Source: Tetrahymena elliotti 4EA
Lineage: Eukaryota; Ciliophora; Oligohymenophorea; Hymenostomatida; Tetrahymenidae
DNA length: 64,000 nt
Assembly: GCA_000231825.2 (NCBI GenBank)
Contig: JH720378.1
Span: 223,000-286,999, forward strand
Direction of reading: 5' to 3'
In this document: piece by piece, positions 22,994 to 34,051 of the stretch
Numbering within the stretch: the stretch's first letter is position 1
Layout of the letters: the number at the start of each line of letters is the position of its first letter
Program-made: the position numbers and the translations under genes
The notes under the pieces: generated by a model
What the model saw: only the letters and a program-made list of their open reading frames with translations
Databases searched by the model: none
What the model was told of the DNA's origin: nothing

Positions 22994-25474
22994 ATGATAG
23001 TTGATGATTAAATTAGTTAATAAAAAGAACCTAACAGCAATATCTAAGCATCTGGTACTAAAGAAAGGAGATCAATTACTCCTAAAAAGAGAAAAAATCA
23101 GATTATTATCCATAATTAGTTTCTAGTTCAAGAATGTATTTATAAGGGCAATTTTTATAACACCTACAAAGGTAATACTGCAATTTAGGATCTAGCTCAA
23201 AATAATAATTTAAAATTATAAATTAAAAAGGTTTCGATAAAGAAGGAAAGAAGAATGTTGTTATTAAAATGGTGATTCATTTGCTATTTTACTTTTTAAA
23301 GTATTTTGAATGAGGGATCATATTCATCTTCAAAATAATTGATTTTATTGAATAGTTTATAAAATGCAAATTTATAGTTTTGATTAATAAATATGCTTTA
23401 TTTATAATTAATAGTGCAATTAGTATCATGACCATATTTCTCATGAGTTAAAGATCATAAAACATCTAGTGTTGAATTGTAAAATAAATATCTTTAATAA
23501 ATATAAAGAAAATCTTTTTATTTTATTTTTAGAGTTAAACTATCAATTAATTTTAGTGTTTATCTGTAAAGTTTATAATAAATATTTATATTTTTAATAG
23601 AAAGCAACATAACCTGCTTTGTTCCACCCATTTGGTAAGGAGAAGAAAAAATAGCTGGAGTTAATTACTAAGTGAAAGTCTTAAAGTAAATGGGTCCTAG
23701 TCTTAAAATAGTATTTAGTCTACTTAATAAATTATTTATGCATCATACAGTTCTACTCATAGGATTAAATTTAGTAATTTATCACAATCAAGAATTATTT
23801 AATTAACATAAACATAAAGATTAATTCAATAGAAAATCTTCACAGGCATGATATTGTCCATAGAAATTTAAGACCAAGAAAAATAATCACTGATTTTAAT
23901 CTCAAGTCTCTTAATTTATATTTTGTAGACTTCAAAAATGCAAAAAAATTTAGGCATAAAAGTGGCTAAACAATAAAGTATATTGAATCTAACAGACAGT
24001 AAAATAAATCTTTTGCTAATAAATTTTCAAGCTTAGGCGTTCATATGGGAATATGTAACTAATTTATTTATCATTAAACAAAATTAATCATTTTTAAAAA
24101 TAAAAAGCACCAAGCCAAAAGGATGATATGGAGAGTATTGGATACATTTTAATATATTTCTTAAGGAAAGGTAAATGAAAATTGATTGATTGATTGGTTC
24201 ATGTTTTTGAAAAATTAAATTTTTTTATTGAATGAAAATAGGAAAACTCTTTCATAAAAAAAAGACATATTTGAATCGTGAAGAGAAAATAAATCATTAT
24301 GAAGAATAAAAATTAAATTTTGTACCAGAAAATTATAAAGAAGTTTTACCACCTGAAATAATAAGTTACATGAATTATATCAAAATGCTCAATTAACAAG
24401 ACAAAATAGATTATGATTACTGTAAAAAGCTTTTTAAATCAGGTTTAACAAGATTCAACATTAATCCTCATGAATAGAGATATGAATGGGTATTTTGAAA
24501 TTCTAATGGTATTTAACTAAATTTTTTTATTTAAGTCAACAAGGATAAAAGAAGATCTAATAGCCTTTAGCAATACATAGAGTAATGGAAATGTTTTAAC
24601 TCAGCAAATTTTTGAGCTCACAAGTAAAGTTCCTTTAAGTGAATAAAACCTAGACAATAGCTTTTCTAAGGATTAAATCAATTCTTAACAGCAACTATAA
24701 AAATAAAACAACCAAGAACGTGAAAAGGAAGAAATCAAAGTGAGAGAAAAGGAAATATCTTTTGATATCAGAAAAAATACAGAAGAAACTACAAATAATA
24801 AACTGGAATTAAATGGAAGTATGGATTTAGGAATCAAATTAAATTCTCAAAACTAAATAGTTGTTTAAAATGGCACAAATAGCTAATACTAAATTACATA
24901 AAACACGTAATAGTTAAATTAGTCATCAACTTCTATTCAGATTAGAGAACAACAGAACTATCCTTACTAATAAGTAAGAGTTATTATCGGTTCATAAATA
25001 AATGTTATTGGAGACAATGAATAAGATGTTGCTGAAATAGCTGATAAATATGACTATTAAGCTTTTCTGAGAATGAATAGTACAGATGAAAAAAATCAAG
25101 GTTTTGTAAGAATGAGTAGCTAAACACTAGAATCTTAGTTTCTCAAAGATCCCTTCTAAAGACAAGCTTCCAACTTGAGTAGAAAAAGTGACAGATCACT
25201 TTTTTCTAGGTTTAACAGCAAATCATTTGAAGAAGGTATTTCAGATGAAACCAATACCGAATTTCCTTCATTAGAAAAGCAAATTATGTCTTTGGGAGGT
25301 GGAATTAATCCATTCAATATGTTCTCTGCATCTAAAAGAAACAAATATTTTTCCAATAACGACAAACCATCGTTTTACAATCAAAGCAATAGCTAAATCG
25401 ATGAAGTAGAGGAATTTTCAGAAGTCTAAGTTAGTAGTAATAACTAAAATTTTTACAAAATAGAAAACGATTGA
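22994..25474 (+). CDS. CK1-derived pseudokinase with long disordered tail
   Basis: ATG at 22994, TGA at 25472-25474. CK1 landmarks can be followed in order but are degraded: FLVQECIYKGNFYNTYKG in place of the Gly loop, a subdomain-II-like QIKKVSIKKER, VPPIWQGEEK, MGPSLKIVFSLLNKLF, the catalytic loop HDIVHRNLRPRKI, VDFKNAKKFRHKSG, KDDMESIGYILIYFLRKG, and a C-lobe ending LFKSGLTRFNINPHEQRYEW. HRD has become HRN, the loop Asn is gone, and DFG is DFK, so phosphotransfer is unlikely. An intron of about 50 nt (starting at GTATTTTG near 24490) removes a TGA and joins a Ser/Gln/Asn-rich tail of roughly 310 residues, with KQIMSLGGGINPFNMFSASK near its end. Exon junctions between 23150 and 23610 are unsettled. 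It likely acts as a scaffold or regulator of a true CK1; that is inference. Confidence 0.8.
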
Positions 25475-27705
25475 CTAACCAAAAAACTAATTGGTTGACT
25501 GAGTGTCGTTCGTATGTCTAAGTGAAAAAGAGGAAAAAGAGACTGATTTTGAAAGAGCTTTGCTTTTTAATAATACTTTTAAACTAAAATTTAGAATTTA
25601 CTAAATAAAAAATACCTTACTAAAAATTTAAATAAAACTACATTAATTTTCTATAATAAACCAAATAAACAAACAAATAAACTACTCTAACAAACTAATC
25701 TCTTTTAGTTTATTAATTTAAAAATATTTACTATTAATTAGTTACTAATTTTACTTGCTTTTTGTATAAATATGTTTTAAAATTATTTCATATAAAATAA
25801 ATATCTAAATTCTATATTTATTATGTCTATGCTGTTTTTTACATTCAAATTTTTTATTTAAATTACTTTAATCGAATTCATTTTGCCTTCAAATGTGTTA
25901 ATTATTTTATTTTAGTCAATTTAGTCAATTTAGTCGATCTTCCATAAAAATAGAAAAATAATCTTTTGTCTTTACTGAAATTATATTTTAATTTTTCCCC
26001 CTTTGTATTCGAGTATTTTTTTCATTATAACAATTATTATTTTCTCTTTAACTATGTTTATCATGTATGATAAACGTTATAAAATGACTATCAGTTACAA
26101 ATAAAATAATTATTTTAGATATTTTTTTTCATAAAAAACTACATTTTTACACCTTAATATTTCTAAAAATAAATCATTCATGCTTTAGAAATAAAGAAAT
26201 TTCTTTAGTAGTAACTTACATTTATTACATATTGAGAATAAATTATTTTTAAACTGATTTCTCTGAACATTTTAAAATTTAAAAGATTAAAACTGTAAAA
26301 TAAATTTTTTTGCTTCAATTTAAAGTACTAAACATATTAGCAATATTACTTTCAACCGTTTTTGTTAGACCAAAAGCATTTTATTTTATGATTGATAATA
26401 ATTGATGTAAATTTTGTCTTAATAATACTCTCTCCATTCCATTTAGACAAATAATATTTAATACTACAAAAGTATAAATTTCATTTTTAAATTAAAAGTA
26501 TTGATTAAAGTATCTTAGATCAAATTAATAAAGTCAACAAAATAGAATAGCTGTGGAACAAATACTACGTTTTTGGATATAAAACACTAGGTAGCACAAT
26601 TTTTTAAGAAAGTTAAGGACAACTTTCAACCAAAATTAAAAATAAAAATAAAAATTTAATATATCATAAAATAAATTTGGATTAATCAGAAATATTATAA
26701 TAAATTCTTCTTCTATTCATTTAAGAGTATATTTTAACTGCAGTCCTTTATTTTTTAAATTAAAATTGAATTTATCAGAAACTTAATAATAAATTCTTCC
26801 CATTTTAGATGCAAATTTATTTTACAATTTATAATAACGAGTTTTTGCTAGAGAAACAAAATGAAATTAGTAAAAAACAACCCCAAATAAAATCTCTGGC
26901 TTAATCTCTAAATTTATCAGTTTAACATACTTATTTTCCATTTTCAATCTCAAATTTAAATTTATTTTGCAACATTTACACAAAAAATTTGGGGTTGTAT
27001 TTGATCTTTTCAGAATAGAAATATCTTAAATAAAGTTAGGCAAGTAATTATATGTGATTTAATAAAAAATCTTTTTGATATCAGATCACTTTCAAATTTT
27101 AACTATCTTTATAATTATTATTGAAAATTGTTAAAATTAGAGAGGGGGGACAGGAAAAAATTAATTAACAAGAAATTAATTGTCAAAGATTTAGCTAACC
27201 TATTAATTAATGATAAAAAATAAGAAATCCTAAGTACTTATCTCCCCCCTTTGAAAAGAATTAAAAAAAGAGGAAAAAAATTTAGGGAGCTAAGCGCGTG
27301 TGTATATTTATGAAAATGTAAAAATTTACATCAAGAGCTAGTAATATATTTAAAAATAACAAAAAGAATGTTTGTATTTATTTTTGATTGTTTGTTTGTA
27401 TGATTGATTGATTTCATTTGCATAAATAGATATATAGATATAAGGCGTGGGGGAAAAAGTAATTTTAATAGAATTCGCGTAATTAATTATTTAGAATAGG
27501 TTGAAGAGATAGAAGATTAATTAATAAATAAGTTAAGGGAGTGAAGGGTAAATAAAGAGATGTATAAAAAATAAAAGTTTATTAGAAGAAATGTGATTAT
27601 GAAGATTTAAGAAGAATCTTCTAATAATTGAATTAATTAATAAAACTTTAAAAGGTTGAAAAAACTAAAAAAAAAGCAATAAAAAAAGTAATATATTGAA
27701 TAGAG
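25475..27705. other. 2.2-kb intergenic region upstream of EF-2
   Basis: AT-rich, no gene seen. The last 600 bp differ from the rest in carrying G- and C-runs and short GC-rich words (27144-27149, 27244-27249, GCGCGTG near 27293, GGCGTGGGGG near 27444) and are likely the EF-2 promoter. Confidence 0.55.
27143..27250. promoter_or_regulatory. Paired G-tract and C-tract upstream of EF-2
   Basis: AGGGGGGA at 27143-27150 and its exact complement TCCCCCCT at 27243-27250 lie 100 bp apart, about 460-560 bp before the EF-2 start. In DNA this poor in GC the two runs stand out. They could be binding sites for the same factor in opposite orientation. Regulatory function is inferred from position only. Confidence 0.4.
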
Positions 27706-30305
27706 ATGGTTAACTTCACTATTGAACAAATTAGAGCCATTATGGATAACTAAGACAATATCCGTAATATGTCAGTTATCGCTCACGTCGATCACGGTAA
27801 ATCCACCCTTACCGATTCTTTGATTTGCAAGGCCGGTATTATTTCAAACAAGGCTGCTGGTGAAGCTAGATACACCGATACTAGAGATGATGAAAAGGAA
27901 AGAGGTATTACCATCAAGTCCACTGGTGTCTCTATGTATTACGAATATGATTTGAACGAAACTGGTAAGAATGAACCTTACTTGTTGAACTTGATCGATT
28001 CTCCCGGACACGTCGATTTCTCTTCTGAAGTTACTGCTGCTTTGAGAGTTACTGATGGTGCTTTGGTCGTCGTCGATTGCGTTGAAGGTGTTTGCGTCCA
28101 AACCGAAACCGTCTTAAGACAAGCCATGCAAGAAAAGATTAAGCCCGTCCTTATTGTTAACAAGATTGATAGATCTATCTTGGAATTAAAGCACGATGGT
28201 GAAACTATGTATCAAAATTTCATTAGAGTTATTGATATGGTCAACGTTATCATCGATACTTACAACCAAGAAGATATGGGTAACCTCCTCGTTCAACCCG
28301 ATGAAGGTTCCGTCGCTTTCGGTTCTGGTAAGGAATGTTGGGCTTTCACCTTGACCAAGTTCTCCAGAATCTATGCCAAGAAGTTCGGTATTGATAAAAA
28401 TAAAATGATGAAGAAGTTGTGGGGTGATAATTTCTTCGATGCTGCCACCAAGAAGTGGACCAACAACAACGTCAGTGACAATGGTACCCCCTTGAAGAGA
28501 GCTTTCGCTTAATTCATTATGGATCCCATCTGCAAGCTCGCTAACGCTGTTATGGATAACGATATGGAATTAATGGACAAGATGCTCAAGACTCTCGAAC
28601 TCACTCTTACTCAAGAAGACAGAGACCTCAAGGGTAAGCACCTCCTCAAGGCTGTCATGTCTAAGTGGTTGAACGCTGCTGATACTATCTTAGAAATGAT
28701 GGTTATCCATTTACCCTCCCCCAGAAAGGCTCAATAATACAGAACCTCTTATCTTTACGAAGGTCCTCAAGACGATGTTGTCGCTAAGGCCATGAAGGCT
28801 TGCGATCCCAAGGGTCCTCTTATGATGTACGTCTCTAAGATGGTTCCCACCGCTGATAAGGGTAGATTCGTTGCTTTCGGTAGAGTTTTCTCTGGTACTA
28901 TTGCCACCTCCCAAAAGGTTAGAATCCTCGGTCCCAACTATCAACCTGGTAAGAAGGAAGATCTCCATGAAAAGACCCTCCAAAGAACTCTTCTCATGTA
29001 AGGTAGAACTACCGAATATATTCCCGATGTTCCTTGCGGTAACACTGTCGGTTTAGTCGGTGTCGATCAATTCATCTTGAAGACCGGTACCATTACTGAT
29101 CACCCCGATGCTCACACCATCAGATCCATGAAGTACTCCGTCTCTCCTGTCGTCAGAGTCGCCGTTAACGTTAAGAACGCTGGTGATCTCCCCAAGCTCG
29201 TCGATGGTTTGAAGAAGCTCTCCAAGTCTGATCCTTTAGTCGTCTGTACCACTGAAGAATCTACTGGTCAACACATTATTGCTGGTTGCGGTGAATTGCA
29301 CATTGAAATTTGCTTAAAGGATCTTGAAGAAGATTACGCTAACTGCCCCATCATCAAGTCCGACCCCGTCGTTACCTACAAGGAAACTGTTACTGCTGAA
29401 TCTAACATTACTTGCATGTCCAAGTCTGCTAACAAGCACAACAGAATCTACGCCAAGGGTGCTCCTCTTGAAGAAGGTCTCTCTGAAGATATCGAAAAGG
29501 GTACCGTTAACCCCAAGGATGATCCTAAGGACAGAGCTAAAATCTTAAACGAAAAGTACGGTTGGGATAGAGCTGAAGCTGGTACTAAGCTCTGGTCTTT
29601 CGGTCCTGAAAACGTTGGTCCTAACTTGGTTGTTGATCAAACTAAGGGTATCCAATTCGTTAACGAAATTAAGGACTCCGTTGAATCTGCCTGGTAATGG
29701 GCCTCCAAGGAAGCTCCCATGACTGAAGAAGGTATGAGAGGTGTTAGAATGAACATTCTCGATTGCGTTCTCCACGCTGATGCTATCCACAGAGGTGCTG
29801 GTCAAATTCTCCCCACCGCTAGAAGACTCTTCTACGCTTGTGAACTCACTGCTGAACCCAGACTCCAAGAACCCATCTTCACCGCTGAAATTACTGCTCC
29901 TCAAGATGCTATGGGTGGTGTTTACAACTGTCTCAACTAGAGAAGAGGTATCATCAACGAAGAAGAATAAGTTTAGGGTACTCCTATGGCCATCGTAAGA
30001 ATTTCTTTCATTATTTTTCATTCATTTTCAAAAACTTCTACTTTCAAATAACTAAATTTTACTTTTTAACTAAATAGGTCAAGGCTTACTTACCTGTCTC
30101 TGAATCCTTCGGTTTCACTGCTCACTTAAGAGGTCTTACTCAAGGTCAAGCTTTCCCTCAATGTTTCTTCGATCATTGGGCCACCATTAACGGTTCTCCC
30201 TTCGAAGCTAACTCCAAGTCTGCTGAAATCGTCGCTGCCATCAGAAAGAGAAAGGGTCTTAAGGAAGGTATCCCTGATCTTAACAACTATTTGGATAAGC
30301 TATGA
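27706..30305 (+). CDS. EF2: Translation elongation factor 2
   Basis: Exon 1 27706-29994, intron 29995-30077, exon 2 30078-30305; 838 aa, normal for EF-2 (about 840-860). It drives GTP-dependent translocation of tRNA and mRNA on the 80S ribosome. GTPase motifs are complete: AHVDHGKS (residues 26-33), the switch I region [25 protein letters not shown] and NKID. Later domains include [20 protein letters not shown] and [13 protein letters not shown]. In exon 2, [11 protein letters not shown] contains the His that other eukaryotes modify to diphthamide. Codon use is strongly biased to C-ending codons (GTC, ACC, CTC, AAG) with Gln mainly CAA, the mark of very high expression. Eight TAA/TAG Gln codons still occur, so standard-code translation breaks it into several pieces. 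The ATG at 27706 gives the conserved [13 protein letters not shown] start. Confidence 0.98.
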
Positions 30306-31302
30306 TCAAACTTGCTTGCCATTAAAATAAATTAAATACAACATATAAAGCTTAATAAATTTAAATCCTAATTATTCTTATTTTTGCTTCACCATTCAAA
30401 TGATAAGTGGAGTGAAAAATGTATCTTGTTGTAGTTAGTTATCTAAAGTATTTTATCTATAATTTTTTACAACCCTTCAAAATCAAATTCTCAAAAAATG
30501 TATGTTAAACAATAACTATCCAAAAAATAACAAATCTTTGTTACTCAGTAACAAATGAGCCATTAAATCGCCATATATTAAAGTGAGGCAAAAATTATTA
30601 CAAAATAACTTCAAAAGTTAAAGAAAAGAGCTAAATACAAAAATCTTTCTTATTTTTGATAATCTTGAGAGACAAAAAATAATCTAAATTTGTATCTTTC
30701 AAAACAATCTTTGTTTTACCTTTTTGTTCTTTTAGAACATTTAATTTAAAAAACCAAAAAAAAAGATATGCCCTTCAAAAAAGATTTTTAACTGAAAAAC
30801 TGAAATAATTTAATGATGTTAATTAAACCTTTGATGTATTCAAGCACAATCTAATGAATTCTATCAATTTTTATTTTTACAAGCGGACTTAACTAAAACT
30901 CAATCATCAAAAATGAAAAATATAATCTGCTTCAAATTTATTAATTAATTTTCTACTTCTATTAATTAATTAAATGTTTTTTTTATCATTTAATTGAAAA
31001 CTTTATCCTTCCCTTATCTTTAATTAACTATTTTGTCATTCTTGAGTTTTGAAAAATTCAAAACATCTTAACAAAGAATAGTTGTATAATATAAATTCTA
31101 ATAATAATAATAACAATTATTGATATTTAAATTATGCATCCCAATCAATCAATATTATTAAATCTTATTAGAAATCATCTTTCAAAAAGTTAATTAAAAT
31201 TTGTAAATAATTTAAAAAATCTCTTCATTTTAGTTTTGAAGGCAAAATTAAAATTATTATCTTAAAATAGTTTTTTATTCGAGTAAAAATCTACAAAAAG
31301 TT
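30306..31302. other. Intergenic AT-rich DNA
   Basis: About 1 kb; contains the 3' flank of EF-2 and the 5' flank of the TBC1D19 homologue. No gene seen. Confidence 0.5.
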
Positions 31303-33094
31303 ATGAATTTCACAAATAGTTCAAATAACATTGCAAATACCCAATAGAACAATGCTCCTTAAGATTTAGAAGCAAAAAAGCTACACATTTTAATGAAAAT
31401 GAAAGAATCTAAAATGTACTGGAAATTAAAGCAACATTTATTCAAGGAAATGAAAACTAAATAATAGCAAGACAATTTTTCAGTTAAAAAGATTCAATAG
31501 GCATCTTATTCATCAGGGATAGAAGAATAGTTAAAATAATTGATTATTAATTGTGCAAATAGAAGTTTAAAATCAGAACCTATAAAATTTGATTCTTTAG
31601 ATTTCATCAATTAAGCAAGATCTAAATGGACTGAAATTGTTCTTAAAAATTATGATTATGCACAAGAAAAACTTAAAAGTAATAAACCTAGTGGAGTCAA
31701 TGGTGGTTAAAATAATGAAACAGAATAATCTGAAATTCTGTATGTCTATGATGAAAAGAATTTTTTCAATTTTATGATAACTATAAAGAATACTTCAGCA
31801 GTTAATCTGAATATGTCACCAAATACTTGTATGAAAGTTAATTTTATAACACCCTCATTAAGTGATTTAAGATAAAAATATGATCATTTACTTAATTCAG
31901 ATATTATTGAAAATAAGAATACTAATGAATATAAGCTTAGAGAAAAGAGGTGTAAAACATTAGCAGAAAACGAAGCGTTAGAATCAGAAATAGAATCTCT
32001 TGCTTAAGGAGGTTTTTCTAATGGAGAAAGAGTTGAATTATATATGAAATATTTTGGAATAGAATCTTCTTCTTTTAAAGTAAAATTAAATAAAAATATT
32101 TATTTAAATTTGGGCGATAAATAAAATTCATAAAACTTAAAGCACTTTGCAAAACTTGAAGAAGAAGTAGATAAAAAAGAATTAATGTATGATGAAATTC
32201 TTTTAATGGATTCGGAAGTAAATATAATAGAATAACAGATATATAGTTGAGTTGTTATTTCTTTTTCAAAATAGGAAGTTGCTGATGATGACTAATTTTT
32301 TATTTTTCAAGAAACAGTTGAAAGAATAACTCAAGCATTTCTAAGAGATAAAGAAGTTAAAGATAAGTTAAAAGTAATCAAAAATCAATTGATTTTAAAG
32401 ATGCAAAGATTAATATTATCATTATAAAAATAAATAAATAGATTTATAGTATCTCAACAGAAAAGTTAAATTCAAATGATTTATAAAAAATACCATCTTG
32501 CTTTATGATCCCTATGAAGTCTATTTCTATGTTAGTTGCTCCTTTGGGATTTTGTTCAAACAAAGTAAAAAACTTTATTTCTTAATTTTCTGAATTAATA
32601 TATTATTGATTAATATAGGTTGATATTATGTATATGATTTTCAAGGAATTTTATTGTAATTTTTATTGCTACTTGCACAGTATTTCTTCTCAGCCTAATG
32701 GAATATTGTTCCTTTGTTGCATATTTGAAGAATTAATGGCACATGCCTGTAATAAAGTAATGAATCATCTGGCTTCAATAAGTATTTAAAATAAAAAATT
32801 AAATCTTCATTAAATAACCACATTGATAAAATAGATATTGAGCCTCTAAGAATTGCCTTTCCTTGGTTCTTTTACTGTTTTATAGGATTTACCTCTATAG
32901 AAAATATTTTCTTACTTTTAGATAGAATAATTGGTTATAAAAGTTTAGACATTCTACCTATATTCGCAGTAGGTGTCTTCAAACTTTATCAAAATGATAT
33001 ACTAAAATGCAAAAATGCATCTGATCTTGAAAAAATTTTCTCATAAAAAATAGAGTTTCCTTTTATAAATTGTGTTAGAGCTACATTTTAGTGA
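31303..33094 (+). CDS. TBC1D19: TBC1D19 homologue, TBC-domain Rab GAP-like protein, 519 aa
   Basis: Five exons: 31303-32217, 32275-32373, 32442-32564, 32619-32781, 32835-33094; all GT-AG, in phase, 519 aa against about 526 in human. The N-terminal half is helical and charged (LHILMKMKESKMYWKLKQHL). The central part has EEVADDDQFFIFQETVERIT, matching the animal protein's DDYYFVFED-like segment. The C-terminal TBC part has IPMKSISMLVAPLGFCSNK, MYMIFKEFYCNFYCYLHSIS followed by SQPNG, INIEPLRIAFPWFFYCFIGF and LLLDRIIGYKSLDILPIFAV. TBC domains usually stimulate GTP hydrolysis by Rab proteins through an Arg and a Gln finger; TBC1D19 is an atypical member, and I see no canonical IxxDxxR or YxQ finger here, so catalytic activity is doubtful. 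The order of blocks and total length make the orthology call strong. Confidence 0.9.
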
Positions 33095-34051
33095 TTTTGC
33101 ATTTTGCATACTAAATTATCTTCAACAAAATCTTATTAATATCAAATTATTTATTATAAATTCCAATCAAATCTAGATTTTTAAAATAAAATGTATTTCT
33201 TTTCATAATAAAAATGAAATTTCTTTCTAATTAGTAAAAAAAACTATTTATTTGTGTTAATATTAGTAAATTAAAAATTAATAATTTATCATAAATGAGA
33301 TATTTATTTCTTTTCAATTAAAAATTGGGATGAATTATTTTTATCTTATGTCAAATACTCTAAACTTTCTTTAAACCTTTTTAAAGTAAACATATTTTGG
33401 TATATTGTATTTCTTTTTAGATCAAAAATTGATTTTGAATTTTTCATTTATTAATTTTAAAAATATATTTATTCTGAAATGATCTATTTGTGGATAATTT
33501 AGAATATCAAATAATTTAAAATCATTATTTTATAAATTATCAAAAATTTTATCTGTAACAATTATTTTAGAATTTAATTTCTGAATTATCAAGGTAAAAA
33601 TCTTTATTATTTGAAAAGGAATTTCAAAAATTACAAACAAAAATGAAAACTGGAATAAAATCTTTATTTTTGTTAAAGATTAAAATTTCATTTGAATTTT
33701 AGATTGACATAAATTAATTTTAATAATTTCCAAATTGCATTTAAGCTTTTTTTAAAATATTATTATATTTCAAGCTTTTGCAAGAAGAATTTTTTAAAAA
33801 AATTTAGATTTGAAAAATTCTGATTAAGAATCAAACGAATTTAAATAAAAAGTTTGTACTTTCTACTATTGATTTAATCTATCTTCTATTTTATATTAAT
33901 TTCTATGGAATTTTTCAATCTGATTCAGTTGATTTTAAAATTAAAAGGTCATAATTCAAAAATTATATTAAATTATTAAAAAATCAAATCAGCAATTTCA
34001 TCAATATCAAATATCATTATTGCGTTTATTACTAAATACTAGAATAGCAGA
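33095..34051. other. Intergenic AT-rich DNA
   Basis: About 950 bp between the TBC1D19 homologue and the RCC1-repeat gene; no gene seen. Confidence 0.5.

Noticed and set aside
24488..24492. TGA after RYEW as the end of the 22994 pseudokinase
   Set aside because: It lies in a normal GTATTT...TTTAAG intron; the following exon continues in frame for over 300 codons with clearly coding composition.
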